Below, piece after piece: positions 27,154-34,778 of a stretch of DNA of 64,000 nt. Both the position numbers and the translations under genes were made by a program. This DNA comes from Clostridia bacterium (lineage in GTDB: Bacteria; Bacillota; Clostridia; Oscillospirales; CAG-272), in contig JAFTUC010000033.1 of the NCBI GenBank assembly GCA_017466445.1, positions 1-64,000 of the forward strand, read 5' to 3'. Every line of letters starts with the position of its first letter. Position 1 is the stretch's first letter. The notes under the pieces were generated by a model. The model worked only from the letters and a program-made list of their open reading frames with translations, ran no database searches and was not told the DNA's origin.

Positions 27154-27930
27154 TTACTGTCGCAGCAAAAGACTGTGACCTTCCCATTCTTTATCCGGTT
27201 CAACCCCGAGAATATCGAGAACAGTGGGTGCTACGTCCATAATATTTGCGTTATCGAGAGATCCTACCTTGTTATACGCCGAGCCGAGAATGACGATCGG
27301 TATGGTCATATCCTCGGGCATATCGGTTCCGTGACATCTGTCGTGACCGCCGTGATCGGCGAGTATTATAACAGTATAGTCTTCGGGAAGCGCATCAACG
27401 ATCCTTGTAATGTTATCCCACGCATTTTTAACGCTGTCCATATATTCGGGACTCATCCATCCGAAACTGTGACCGGCAGAATCCGGATATCCGTCATAAA
27501 AGAAGGTAAAGTCAGTGGGATTGTTGTAAAGAAAATCGATAGTAGCATCTGTAAGAAGCTTTCCCGATCCGGCGTAACCGCCAAAATTATGGCTGTTTAT
27601 GAAGCATTCGTAAGAAAGGCTTCCGGGACGTGCAAGATCTCTGAGCTCGTGCCAATCGTAAAAGAATGCACAGCTTTTTCCTGATGCACGTAGAACCTCG
27701 CATATTCCGCGAATCGGTCTCACCTGAGGCATATAAAGATTTGTGGTAATTCCGTGTCTTGATGGCTCTACACTGTGAAATAGCGAAAAATGGCAGGGAA
27801 GCGTCACCGACGGCATGAGCGTACGTGCCGACATAGTGCTTTTGGATCTTGAAATTATTTTTTGCGCAGCGTCAACATTAGTAAACGAGTCGGGACGCAT
27901 TCCGTCAACAAGTATGGTAAGTACCTTCAT
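27154..27930 (-). CDS. Alkaline phosphatase-superfamily phosphodiesterase/pyrophosphatase-like protein
   Basis: 258 residues, cytosolic. The first metal Asp is in VDGMRPDSFTNV (residues 8-19), the nucleophile Thr in MPSVTLPCHFSLFHS (about 43), and the late metal ligands in DSAGHSFGW (about 136) and IILADHGGHDRCHG (about 180-190). This fits the type I phosphodiesterase/nucleotide pyrophosphatase family. It is shorter than most nucleotide pyrophosphatases and has no signal, so it should act on an internal phosphodiester. It follows upp by 14 bases and ends the uraA-upp transcript, which might hint at nucleotide metabolism (inference). Confidence 0.85.
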   Translation of the reverse strand: MKVLTILVDGMRPDSFTNVDAAQKIISRSKSTMSARTLMPSVTLPCHFSLFHSVEPSRHGITTNLYMPQVRPIRGICEVLRASGKSCAFFYDWHELRDLARPGSLSYECFINSHNFGGYAGSGKLLTDATIDFLYNNPTDFTFFYDGYPDSAGHSFGWMSPEYMDSVKNAWDNITRIVDALPEDYTVIILADHGGHDRCHGTDMPEDMTIPIVILGSAYNKVGSLDNANIMDVAPTVLDILGVEPDKEWEGHSLLLRQ

Positions 27931-27944
27931 TTTAACATGACTCC

Positions 27945-28586
27945 TTATTTGGTACCGAAAAGTCTGTCTCCTGCATCTCCGAGACCTGGAAGGATATATC
28001 CGTGCTCGTTAAGACATCTGTCGAGAGTAGAAACGTATATCATCACGTCGGGATGAGTCTCCGCAACCTTTGTAACACCCTCGGGTGCTCCGAGGATGGC
28101 CATAAATTTAATGTTTTTACATCCTCTCGATTTAAGGAGCTGGATAGCGTCGCATGCGCTTCCGCCCGTCGCAAGCATGGGGTCTACTACCAGAACGAGC
28201 TTTTCCTCAATACCCTCAGGGAGCTTGCAGTAGTAATTCTGAGGCTCGAGAGTCGTCTCGTCGCGGTACATTCCTATGTGACCGACTCTTGCGGAAGGGA
28301 AGAGCACGTGTATTCCGTTTACCATTCCGAGACCTGCTCTCAGAATAGGAACGATAACTATAGCGTTGTCCTTTACCATCTTTTGCGTGCAGACCTCAAG
28401 AGGAGTTTTTACCTCTTTTTCGACAGTAGGAACTCCGTCCTTGAGGCTTTCGTAAGTCATAAGAGTGGTTATTTCCTCAACAAGCTCGCGAAATTCCTTC
28501 ATACTCGTATTTTCGTCACGAAGTATTGCGATCTTGTGCTTGATCAGCGGGTGGTCAAATATAACTACGTTGTCATAACTTTTCAT
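27945..28586 (-). CDS. upp: Uracil phosphoribosyltransferase
   Basis: 213 residues, the usual size. It makes UMP from uracil and PRPP in pyrimidine salvage. The PRPP loop VVDPMLATGGSACDAI is at about residues 131-146 and the uracil-binding C-terminal segment reads NEHGYILPGLGDAGDRLFGT. It lies 5 bases downstream of a uracil permease gene on the same strand, so uptake and phosphoribosylation are made together. Confidence 0.97.
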   Translation of the reverse strand: MKSYDNVVIFDHPLIKHKIAILRDENTSMKEFRELVEEITTLMTYESLKDGVPTVEKEVKTPLEVCTQKMVKDNAIVIVPILRAGLGMVNGIHVLFPSARVGHIGMYRDETTLEPQNYYCKLPEGIEEKLVLVVDPMLATGGSACDAIQLLKSRGCKNIKFMAILGAPEGVTKVAETHPDVMIYVSTLDRCLNEHGYILPGLGDAGDRLFGTK

Positions 28587-28591
28587 AGGAA

Positions 28592-30076
28592 TTATTCCTC
28601 CGTTTTGTCGTCGGTATCCTCAGCCGCTTCTTTACCGAGCTTACTCTTTTCAAGCTTGGTGAGAATAGCATTGGTAATGATACCGAGTATGAGAGCGGTC
28701 GCAATAGCGGTGATCTGGATGAATTTAGCAACTGCGCCGTTTGCTGCAAGAGCGTAGGGGATCTGAATGGTAAGACCGCCGATTCCCGAGATAAGGATCG
28801 CGGAAACCACGAAAAGATTCTTATTATCGCCGAGATCAAGCTCCTTGAACATCTTGAGACCGGAAACTGCGATAAATCCGTAAAGTGTCAAGCATACGCC
28901 ACCCATTACACAGGAGGGAATAGACTGAAGAAGAACCATTATAGGACTAATAAAGGAAAGAAGTATGCACATAAACGCCGTGGTGGTTATGGTAGCGACA
29001 GATGCGTTTCCGGTAATGGCTACACATCCTACAGATTCACCGTAGGTGGTGTTGGGACAGATTCCGAAAGCGGTTCCCGCGATCGATCCGACTCCGTCAC
29101 CGAGAAGGGTGCGCTTAAGTCCGGGTTCTTTTATGAGATCTCTGTCGATTATGTAAGAAAGATTCTTATGGTCAGCGATATGCTCCGCAAAAACAACGAG
29201 AGCTACGGGAAGGAATGCTATAACGACCTCTGCGATTCCGCCTACCGTCATAAGAACAGCCTTGGGATTTGCCGCAGTTATCTCGCTTGCGAGCTCGCCG
29301 TTAACAAGCTCCTTGATCGCTTCAACGATAGCAAAATCGGGAACGTTAAATATTGCGGATATACCTACAAAGGTTCCGTCTGCGTTAACAAAATTGTTTA
29401 CGATGGGATCCCAGTTGATTATCATAAGGTAGTCGGTACCGGTAAGCTTTCCTATGAGAGTAAAGATCGAAGCCGCGATATATCCGACTGCGATTCCGAG
29501 AATAAACGGAATAAGGCGGGGCATCTTGTAGCGCTTCTGCGTAGAGCAGATAACTACAGTGAAGAAGGTAATAAGTCCGCAGAGAAGAGCTACGAGATTG
29601 TACGATCCGTAAATAGCGGAACTGTTTGACTTTACAATGTCACCCATAGCCGCACCCGCAAGGGAAAGACCGATAAGAGTAACGGTCGGACCGATGATAA
29701 TGGGAGGCATAAGCTTGCTTACCCAGTCAGTTCCTACGAAGTGGATGATAATCGCAATAATGACGTAAACGAGACCTGCAACGATAGATCCGAGAACGAT
29801 ACCGCAGTATCCATATGCAAGTGCTACGGCGAGAGAATTCAGGAATGCAAAAGAGCTTCCGAGGAACACAGGGCTCTTGAAGCGTGTGAAGAGCTGATAA
29901 ACAAGCGTTCCTACGCCTGCACCGAATATAGCCGCGGGAATCTGAGTGGGAAGACCGATAATTGTGGGTACTGCAATCGTTGCAGCAAGGATAGCCAGCA
30001 ATTGCTGGAGCGCAAAGATAAGCATGTTGCCGAATTTAGGGCGATCGTGGATGTCGTAAATTAATTTCTTTGACAT
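28592..30076 (-). CDS. uraA: Uracil/xanthine permease (NCS2 family)
   Basis: About 494 residues from the ATG at 30076, preceded by GGAGGAGAAA; the longer upstream reading has no ribosome site. It has about 12-14 membrane segments. Family markers are the N-terminal LIYDIHDRPKFGNMLIFALQQLLAIL, the substrate-site helix VVFAEHIADHKNL (about 290), and GDGVGSIAGTAFGICPNTTYGESVG (about 325). It imports uracil with protons. Pairing with upp supports uracil over xanthine. A stretch of about 20 charged residues forms the C-terminal tail. Confidence 0.94.
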   Translation of the reverse strand: MSKKLIYDIHDRPKFGNMLIFALQQLLAILAATIAVPTIIGLPTQIPAAIFGAGVGTLVYQLFTRFKSPVFLGSSFAFLNSLAVALAYGYCGIVLGSIVAGLVYVIIAIIIHFVGTDWVSKLMPPIIIGPTVTLIGLSLAGAAMGDIVKSNSSAIYGSYNLVALLCGLITFFTVVICSTQKRYKMPRLIPFILGIAVGYIAASIFTLIGKLTGTDYLMIINWDPIVNNFVNADGTFVGISAIFNVPDFAIVEAIKELVNGELASEITAANPKAVLMTVGGIAEVVIAFLPVALVVFAEHIADHKNLSYIIDRDLIKEPGLKRTLLGDGVGSIAGTAFGICPNTTYGESVGCVAITGNASVATITTTAFMCILLSFISPIMVLLQSIPSCVMGGVCLTLYGFIAVSGLKMFKELDLGDNKNLFVVSAILISGIGGLTIQIPYALAANGAVAKFIQITAIATALILGIITNAILTKLEKSKLGKEAAEDTDDKTEE

Positions 30077-30129
30077 TTTCTCCTCCGTTTTTCGAATCGT
30101 GCTCACACGATCCTTTATTGTTTTTTGAC

Positions 30130-30158
30130 ATTTTATCACATAATTATCACAAAGTCAA
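30130..30158 (-). promoter_or_regulatory. Promoter of the uraA-upp operon
   Basis: On the minus strand TTGACT (30153-30158), 17-base spacer, TAAAAT (30130-30135). The short leader contains a small hairpin TCGTG-TGAG-CACGA. I see no clear PyrR anti-terminator structure. Confidence 0.65.
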
Positions 30159-30282
30159 TATATTGTGAGTAAAAAAGACATTTTACGAAAAAAATTACAA
30201 TCTGTGGGGAAGACAGATTGATGACATATGATTAAAAACCAAAAGAGGCAATTCTACTTATTCCATATACGGAGATAAAATC

Positions 30283-31413
30283 TTGTATGAAGTATATCCA
30301 ATAGAAAAGGTGGAAGGGGTCGAGGAAATCGACGCCAACACATCCACCGACAATAGGATACCACATTCTGACAATTTTGTCAAGAACCAAATGAAAAAAA
30401 CTTCCGATGCGGACTATCTCAATGCGGTAAATCGTGGCGATATGGAAACGGCACAGAGGATGGTTGACGAGGCGGCGACGATGCTTAACGAGTACAAGGG
30501 CGGACATCAGAATTATCCCATAGCACACGATGTGGTCGATAGGTTTGTAAGAGATTACAAATCGGGCAGAAAAACCCTGCTGCCTCCTCCCGGTAAGCAA
30601 TTTTCGCTGAGGAATAACGCGGAGGTTGACAATTACACCGAAGAGCAGTATAATAATTTCGGATGGGCGAGATATGCCGAAGCAATTTCTTTTAATGAGC
30701 TTGAGGATCTATATTCTAAAATACAGGAAAAAGGCTCACTTAGAAGATTCAAGCATTCGGCAAACGGCGAAGCTATCATAGAAGTTAATAATAAACCGAA
30801 AACAAGCCTTGACGTTGATAATGTGTTCGTTTTTGTTACGGGAACTAAAAATGTTCCGAAAATAACAAGGGTACTTCGGGTGGCTTTGTTCAACGAGAAC
30901 GATATGGAGAAAGTGAGGAAACACATATATGCGAGAGAACAGAAATATTCCAACGCGAGAACGAGCGCTATTGTTGGAAACATTTACTTTGAGGAACTTG
31001 TCTTTGAATACCGAAGAGAAGATTTCGGTGATTATCAAGAATATCGGAATGAAATCGGGAAGCAAAGCAGCCGAAGCGAAAGCGAAGGCGATCCGGGAAC
31101 TTATAGAGACCGGGATCAGCGAGAAGGAACTGCTTACGAGACTGAATCGGGAATAACAAGCAACGATGAGATTTCTTACTCCCTACGAAACAGAACACAA
31201 GAGGTAGGCGAGACCGAAAACGCTCTACAGAAAGCAAATGCCGGTCTTAAGGCGGACGTTGAACACTTCAGGAGGCTTGCAAAGCTGACAGAAGGGGCGG
31301 TCTTTACCAAAAGCTCGGTTGAAGCGGCGGCAAAGTGGCTCATGAACAACAACGATGTCGAGGGGCATTCGGGTGAACTCAGACTTCTTCTTACAAACAG
31401 AAGAACCCCGTAA
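30283..31413 (+). CDS. Fragment of a large mobile-element protein
   Basis: 376 residues, TTG start without a clear ribosome site, so probably not a true N-terminus. It resembles pieces of the very large polyvalent proteins of phages and integrative elements: the segment KTSDADYLNAVNRGDMETAQRMVDEAA, the spacer QFSLRNN, a mid domain (about 125-250) I cannot name, low-complexity Arg/Glu/Ser stretches (about 255-290), then SYSLRNR and a final helical segment that stops abruptly. Such proteins normally run over thousands of residues. No integrase, portal or relaxase is nearby. It ends 40 bases from a tRNA-Ser gene, a usual integration site, which suggests the relic of an element. Probably not functional. 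Confidence 0.55.
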   Translation: MYEVYPIEKVEGVEEIDANTSTDNRIPHSDNFVKNQMKKTSDADYLNAVNRGDMETAQRMVDEAATMLNEYKGGHQNYPIAHDVVDRFVRDYKSGRKTLLPPPGKQFSLRNNAEVDNYTEEQYNNFGWARYAEAISFNELEDLYSKIQEKGSLRRFKHSANGEAIIEVNNKPKTSLDVDNVFVFVTGTKNVPKITRVLRVALFNENDMEKVRKHIYAREQKYSNARTSAIVGNIYFEELVFEYRREDFGDYQEYRNEIGKQSSRSESEGDPGTYRDRDQREGTAYETESGITSNDEISYSLRNRTQEVGETENALQKANAGLKADVEHFRRLAKLTEGAVFTKSSVEAAAKWLMNNNDVEGHSGELRLLLTNRRTP

Positions 31414-31439
31414 CTATGGAAAAATCCATAATTACGGGG
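31406..31439 (-). terminator. Hairpin downstream of tRNA-Ser
   Basis: Arms of 15 bases, CCCCGTAACTATGGA and TCCATAATTACGGGG, with one mismatch and a loop of 4 A. It overlaps the stop codon of the mobile-element fragment. It lies 14 bases past the tRNA-Ser 3' end on the minus strand. The T tract is weak, so terminator function is likely but not certain. Confidence 0.55.
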
Positions 31440-31452
31440 AAATTCATTTATA

Positions 31453-31540
31453 CGGAGAGAGTGGGATTTGAACCCACGAAGCGTTTTTGGCGCTTACGCG
31501 ATTTCCAGTCGCGCGCCTTCGACCACTCGGCCATCTCTCC
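31453..31540 (-). tRNA. tRNA-Ser (anticodon GGA)
   Basis: Minus strand. The acceptor GGAGAGA pairs with TCTCTCC; anticodon stem CGCGA/TCGCG with loop CTGGAAA, anticodon GGA; a long variable arm (GCGCC/GGCGC-type pairing around AAAAAC), as expected for tRNA-Ser; T arm GTGGG-TTCAAAT-CCCAC. The discriminator is G and CCA is not encoded. A partial mobile-element protein abuts its 3' side. Confidence 0.92.
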
Positions 31541-31630
31541 ATCTGTGAGACGGGCTTGCTTGCTCGACCTCACAAGTATATCACAGTAAAATCGTTTTGT
31601 CAAGACATAAATCGAAAAAAAATATTTTTT

Positions 31631-32647
31631 TCACAGAAGTTTAAATTCTTTGCTTATTATTGACGCTATCTTGCGTCCCATTTCGGCATGACCGTAGGGT
31701 GACGGATGTATGAGATCGGTAAGAAGATAATTAAAGTCGGTAACGATATCTCTGCCTCTGATATAGTAGAGATTATCGTATGATTCGCCTTTGAAGCGCT
31801 TATATATGTTCTCAAGAGCTTTTACGTATGCTTCGTTAATATCTTTATAGGAGCTTTCGGGAAGATCATTATAGGACGTGAAATTGCTTATTAGCACAAC
31901 AGGTCTGCCGAGATTCAGTGCATTTTCTATAAGATAGGACGCTCGCTCGATAAATACCTCAACAGAAAATTCTGTGATCATATTAATACCAAGCTCGAAT
32001 ATAGCAACGTCCCAAGATTCGTTCACAATATAATCCGCAACATCTCTCTGAATGAAACACGAGCCTCCCATAGCCTTGCAAAGGATATCGGTGCCAAGTA
32101 TTCGTCCTACATTGTATATATATGAATTTGTGTAGAATCCGGCTCCCGCACTGTGCGTTATAGAGGACCCGTAAGCTAAGATCCTTTTTGGGGGCATCTC
32201 GGAGGGCTTTGGAGCTCTGATATCTCCAATTGGTTCAATAGAGTGTATTCCTACTCTGTAATCGTGATCGAATACGACTCTCCATACCGACAGATCAAAA
32301 CGATTGTTTATGATCGGAAGAGAATATTTATCGAGTCCGGGAATCGGGCGCAGTGACAGGGTGGTTTTTACTTTTTGGGGGAGTCTTTCGGTGCGAACGA
32401 GAAGATCGCCTCTGAAAATTTCAACTGTACCGTCAGCATCAAGTGCGGATATAGTGATGTCTGCGCCTTCACCTACAAATCGTATCTCACATCCGGTAGT
32501 CATCTGACCGACCTCAACTGCATACGGGTGTTCACCATCATCGAATGAGTTTCTTGCATTTTCAGGAAATCTGAAAATTCTTATTCCTCCGTCTTCAAGC
32601 GGGGCTATCTCACTGACGTTGTGCAGATATGTGTTTTTGTAGATCAT
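31631..32647 (-). CDS. SGNH/GDSL-family hydrolase
   Basis: About 338 residues from the ATG at 32647, preceded by GGGAGGAATT; the longer upstream reading is only a translation of the operator repeats. The N-terminal third is a beta-sandwich like those of two-domain acetylxylan esterases, and the C-terminal domain has SGNH blocks: ILAYGSSITHSAG (nucleophile Ser in GSS, about residue 165), the Gly block KAMGGSCFIQRD, FELGINM for block III, and DLIHPSPYGHAEMG with the Asp-x-x-His pair (about 320). It should remove acetyl or other esters from carbohydrate. There is no signal peptide, so it is cytosolic. Confidence 0.88.
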   Translation of the reverse strand: MIYKNTYLHNVSEIAPLEDGGIRIFRFPENARNSFDDGEHPYAVEVGQMTTGCEIRFVGEGADITISALDADGTVEIFRGDLLVRTERLPQKVKTTLSLRPIPGLDKYSLPIINNRFDLSVWRVVFDHDYRVGIHSIEPIGDIRAPKPSEMPPKRILAYGSSITHSAGAGFYTNSYIYNVGRILGTDILCKAMGGSCFIQRDVADYIVNESWDVAIFELGINMITEFSVEVFIERASYLIENALNLGRPVVLISNFTSYNDLPESSYKDINEAYVKALENIYKRFKGESYDNLYYIRGRDIVTDFNYLLTDLIHPSPYGHAEMGRKIASIISKEFKLL

Positions 32648-32685
32648 AATTCCTCCCAAACAGAAAATAAAAGTATATCTTTTAT

Positions 32686-32732
32686 GGTATCTTACCATTT
32701 GGTATCTTACCATTTGTCCGTATATTTGTCAA
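32686..32732 (-). promoter_or_regulatory. Promoter with tandem palindromic operator, GDSL hydrolase gene
   Basis: On the minus strand TTGACA (32727-32732), 17-base spacer, TAAGAT (32704-32709). Two perfect tandem copies of a 15-base unit lie at 32686-32700 and 32701-32715. Each contains the palindrome GGTA-TCT-TACC. One covers the -10 and the other the probable start point. Confidence 0.7.
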
Positions 32733-32836
32733 GCATAAACGTATTATCGTTACTCAAAATATGCGGCAAATACGCCATTTTGAAAAAAATAAACAAAAAG
32801 AAATAAAAAAAAATATTTTTTTTGTGAAAAAGAGTA

Positions 32837-32865
32837 TTGACAAATCGGAAATCTTGTGGTATTAT
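32837..32865 (+). promoter_or_regulatory. Promoter of the tRNA-Gly/tRNA-Arg pair
   Basis: TTGACA (32837-32842), 17-base spacer, TATTAT (32860-32865), 18 bases before tRNA-Gly. Confidence 0.7.
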
Positions 32866-32883
32866 AGTGAAGCAGTTCGAGAT

Positions 32884-32954
32884 GCGGGTGTAGCTCAGTG
32901 GTAGAGCTCCAGCCTTCCAAGCTGGCTATGTGGGTTCGATTCCCATCACCCGCT
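32884..32954 (+). tRNA. tRNA-Gly (anticodon TCC)
   Basis: The acceptor GCGGGTG pairs with CACCCGC; anticodon stem CCAGC/GCTGG with loop CTTCCAA, anticodon TCC; T arm closes around TTCGATT. The discriminator is T and CCA is not encoded. It is followed by tRNA-Arg 72 bases later. Confidence 0.93.
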
Positions 32955-33026
32955 TAAAAAGTCTGCATAAGACAAACGAGAGCCGCACCTCAAGTGCGGC
33001 TTAACTTTTGAAAAACATTTCTGCCT

Positions 33027-33100
33027 GTACCCTTAGCTCAGCAGGATAGAGCAACTGCCTTCTAAGCAGTAGGTCGAGGGTTCGAATCCCCCAGGGTATG
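33027..33100 (+). tRNA. tRNA-Arg (anticodon TCT)
   Basis: The acceptor GTACCCT pairs with AGGGTAT (one G-T pair); anticodon stem ACTGC/GCAGT with loop CTTCTAA, anticodon TCT; T arm CGAGGG-TTCGAAT-CCCCC. It reads AGA and AGG codons. A terminator follows at 33114. Confidence 0.92.
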
Positions 33101-33113
33101 TTGTAATAAAAAT

Positions 33114-33150
33114 TCCATGACTATGAAAATATTGTAGTCATGGATTTTTT
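33114..33150 (+). terminator. Terminator after tRNA-Arg(TCT)
   Basis: TCCATGACTA (33114-33123) and TAGTCATGGA (33135-33144), an 11-base loop, then six T. Confidence 0.88.
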
Positions 33151-33187
33151 ACTCCATACAATATTTAGTTGAACACGGAGGTAGATC

Positions 33188-33493
33188 ATGTCTGAAATTC
33201 TCGAGATCGTTATGATCTTAAGCTTCGGTGCCTCATGGCCGATGAACGTGATAAAATCCTACAAGGCAAGAACGACTAAAGGCAAGAGCCTCGGATTTCT
33301 TTTGCTCATATTCTTCGGCTACATAGCCGGAATCGCATCAAAGCTTGTAAATGAAGCTTACATGTCAAACATATCAAGCAAATGGTACGTTCTTTTCTTC
33401 TATTGCCTCAATCTGCTTATGGTAGGCGCCGATCTTCTGCTTTATATCAGAAACAAAAAGCTTGACGATCAAAAGGAAGCCGAAAAAAAGTAA
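33188..33493 (+). CDS. Small PQ-loop/SemiSWEET-like membrane protein
   Basis: 101 residues with three hydrophobic helices. The first contains FGASWPMNVIKSYKARTTKGKSLGF, which resembles the Pro-containing first helix and following loop of PQ-loop/SemiSWEET proteins; these have three helices and dimerise to a sugar channel. The match is by layout and this one segment, so sugar transport is only a suggestion. A very good GGAGG ribosome site stands 8 bases upstream, and a strong terminator follows. Confidence 0.75.
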   Translation: MSEILEIVMILSFGASWPMNVIKSYKARTTKGKSLGFLLLIFFGYIAGIASKLVNEAYMSNISSKWYVLFFYCLNLLMVGADLLLYIRNKKLDDQKEAEKK

Positions 33494-33500
33494 AGCTCTC

Positions 33501-33534
33501 AACTGCCCGACAATATTTGATCGGGCAGTTTTTT
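33501..33534 (+). terminator. Terminator after the PQ-loop protein
   Basis: AACTGCCCGA (33501-33510) and TCGGGCAGTT (33521-33530), then T residues. Confidence 0.9.
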
Positions 33535-33582
33535 ATATAAGCGAGGTAATATTTTTGTTTTGAAGATATTATACTGTTACGG

Positions 33583-34524
33583 GTGATAAATTTGAAAAAA
33601 CTTAGACTTACCGCACTTATTATACTGCTTCTTTCACTGCTCGCGCTTGCCCTACCTATGCTTGCGGGAAGGATATACAAAAAGCTTGATATTTTTTCTG
33701 ACAGTAAAAATTCTGATATAACCCTCTTTTTACACGAAAAAGGAGAAAAACTCGAGCTTTCCTTCAATGAATATCTTCTCGGAGTATTACTCGCTCAGAT
33801 AGACGGAGATCATCATAGAGAAACGCTCCGTGCAGCGGTAGTAGCCTCGCGAAGCGCGCTTTTATATATGAAGGGAGCCTGCAGACAGCTTTGCAAAGCG
33901 GATGCCGATTACTGTAACTGTGAAAGCTCGTTTCGATATATGGGAAGGGAAGCGTACGAAAAGGATAACGGCGATTCTCTTTCATCTAAATTATTCGAAC
34001 TAATAAGAGAAAGTGACGGCGAGATCCTTCTTTATCGGGATAGCTACGCCCTTGCGCTTATGCACAGATCCTCTTACATAACAACCGAAAGCTCTTACGA
34101 GGTATACAAAAGATCTTATCCGTATCTCGAGCCGGTGATAACCGCGGAAAATCCCGAGATCAAGGAGTTTTTTATTCTCGAGAGCGAAATACTGCAAAAG
34201 CTCGGAAAATATATTGGAGAGCGATACGGTGCGGGTATTCCGCTTTCACCGTCGCTTAAGCTCGGTCGCACGGGAAGAGTCGATTCTGTAAATTTGTGTA
34301 TGTGTGATATTCCCGCAAGTGAATTTACCGAAATATTCGGGATACCTTCAAGATCCTTTGAAATAAAGGAGGCTTACGGCGGACTCGTAGTCACCTCGTA
34401 CGGTGTCGGAGACGGAGTCGGTATGAGCCTTATGGGAGCCGATAAAATGTGCTCCGACGGATTTTCTTACAAAGACGTACTTTTATACTATTTTAAGGGC
34501 TGTAAAATAATTTCCGAAAACTAA
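33583..34524 (+). CDS. SpoIID/LytB-domain protein
   Basis: 313 residues. A membrane anchor (LTALIILLLSLLALALPMLAG) at residues 9-29 is followed by the SpoIID domain: FNEYLLGVLLAQIDGDHHRETLRAAVVASRS, where the family normally has EYLxGVvxxEM and EALKAQAVAAR, and near the end VVTSYGVGDGVGMSLMGADKMCSDGFSYKDVLLYYF, the conserved GHGVGMSQ-GA region. SpoIID is a lytic transglycosylase acting on peptidoglycan in engulfment. Here the GHG is GDG and the catalytic Glu of EM is replaced (AQI), so activity is in question. The start is GTG at 33583; TTG at 33592 has a slightly better ribosome site. Confidence 0.85.
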   Translation: MINLKKLRLTALIILLLSLLALALPMLAGRIYKKLDIFSDSKNSDITLFLHEKGEKLELSFNEYLLGVLLAQIDGDHHRETLRAAVVASRSALLYMKGACRQLCKADADYCNCESSFRYMGREAYEKDNGDSLSSKLFELIRESDGEILLYRDSYALALMHRSSYITTESSYEVYKRSYPYLEPVITAENPEIKEFFILESEILQKLGKYIGERYGAGIPLSPSLKLGRTGRVDSVNLCMCDIPASEFTEIFGIPSRSFEIKEAYGGLVVTSYGVGDGVGMSLMGADKMCSDGFSYKDVLLYYFKGCKIISEN

Positions 34525-34546
34525 TCTCCAAATAAGCCAAAATATC

Positions 34547-34574
34547 TTGACATTTTCTTTTACTGTGCTATAAT
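34547..34574 (+). promoter_or_regulatory. Promoter of the folT-folC transcript
   Basis: TTGACA (34547-34552), 16-base spacer, TATAAT (34569-34574). The riboswitch begins within about ten bases. Confidence 0.75.
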
Positions 34575-34581
34575 ATCTCTC

Positions 34582-34680
34582 GAAGAGTAAGAATCTGTTC
34601 GTTAAGTGTCCCCCGGACAGGGAGTTGTCGGGAGAACGAAAAGCGCTTCTGCTTGCGGTTCGGATTCTGCATCCCGCTTC
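34582..34680 (+). ncRNA. Tetrahydrofolate (THF) riboswitch aptamer
   Basis: The conserved parts of the THF class are visible in order: GAAGAGTA at the P1 5' side, CGTTAAGTGTCCC, GGGAGTTGTCGGGAG, AACGAAAAGCG, GCGGTTCGG, and the 3' end TGCATCCCGCTTC, which closes P1. This is the known pattern of riboswitches before folT, folE and folC in Clostridia. A folate transporter gene follows, as expected. THF binding would lower expression of folate uptake. Confidence 0.85.
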
Positions 34681-34735
34681 ATAATTGCACAGTTCGGGTA
34701 ATCCGGAAACAAGAAGATCGATTAATAAAAATTAT

Positions 34736-34773
34736 CTCCTTTACTGTACAAAAAGAGCGGTAAAGGAGGTTTT
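34736..34773 (+). promoter_or_regulatory. Riboswitch expression platform hiding the folT ribosome site
   Basis: CTCCTTTACTG (34736-34746) pairs with CGGTAAAGGAG (34758-34768), one G-T pair, and so covers the Shine-Dalgarno AAAGGAGG (34762-34769), nine bases before the folT ATG. A T-rich run follows (GTTTTATTTT), so it can act on translation and possibly on transcription. Confidence 0.75.
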
Positions 34774-34778
34774 ATTTT

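Noticed and set aside
30200..30222. Hairpin CAATCTGT/ACAGATTG before the mobile-element fragment
   Set aside because: An 8-bp stem without T tract or promoter context; too little to call a regulatory site.
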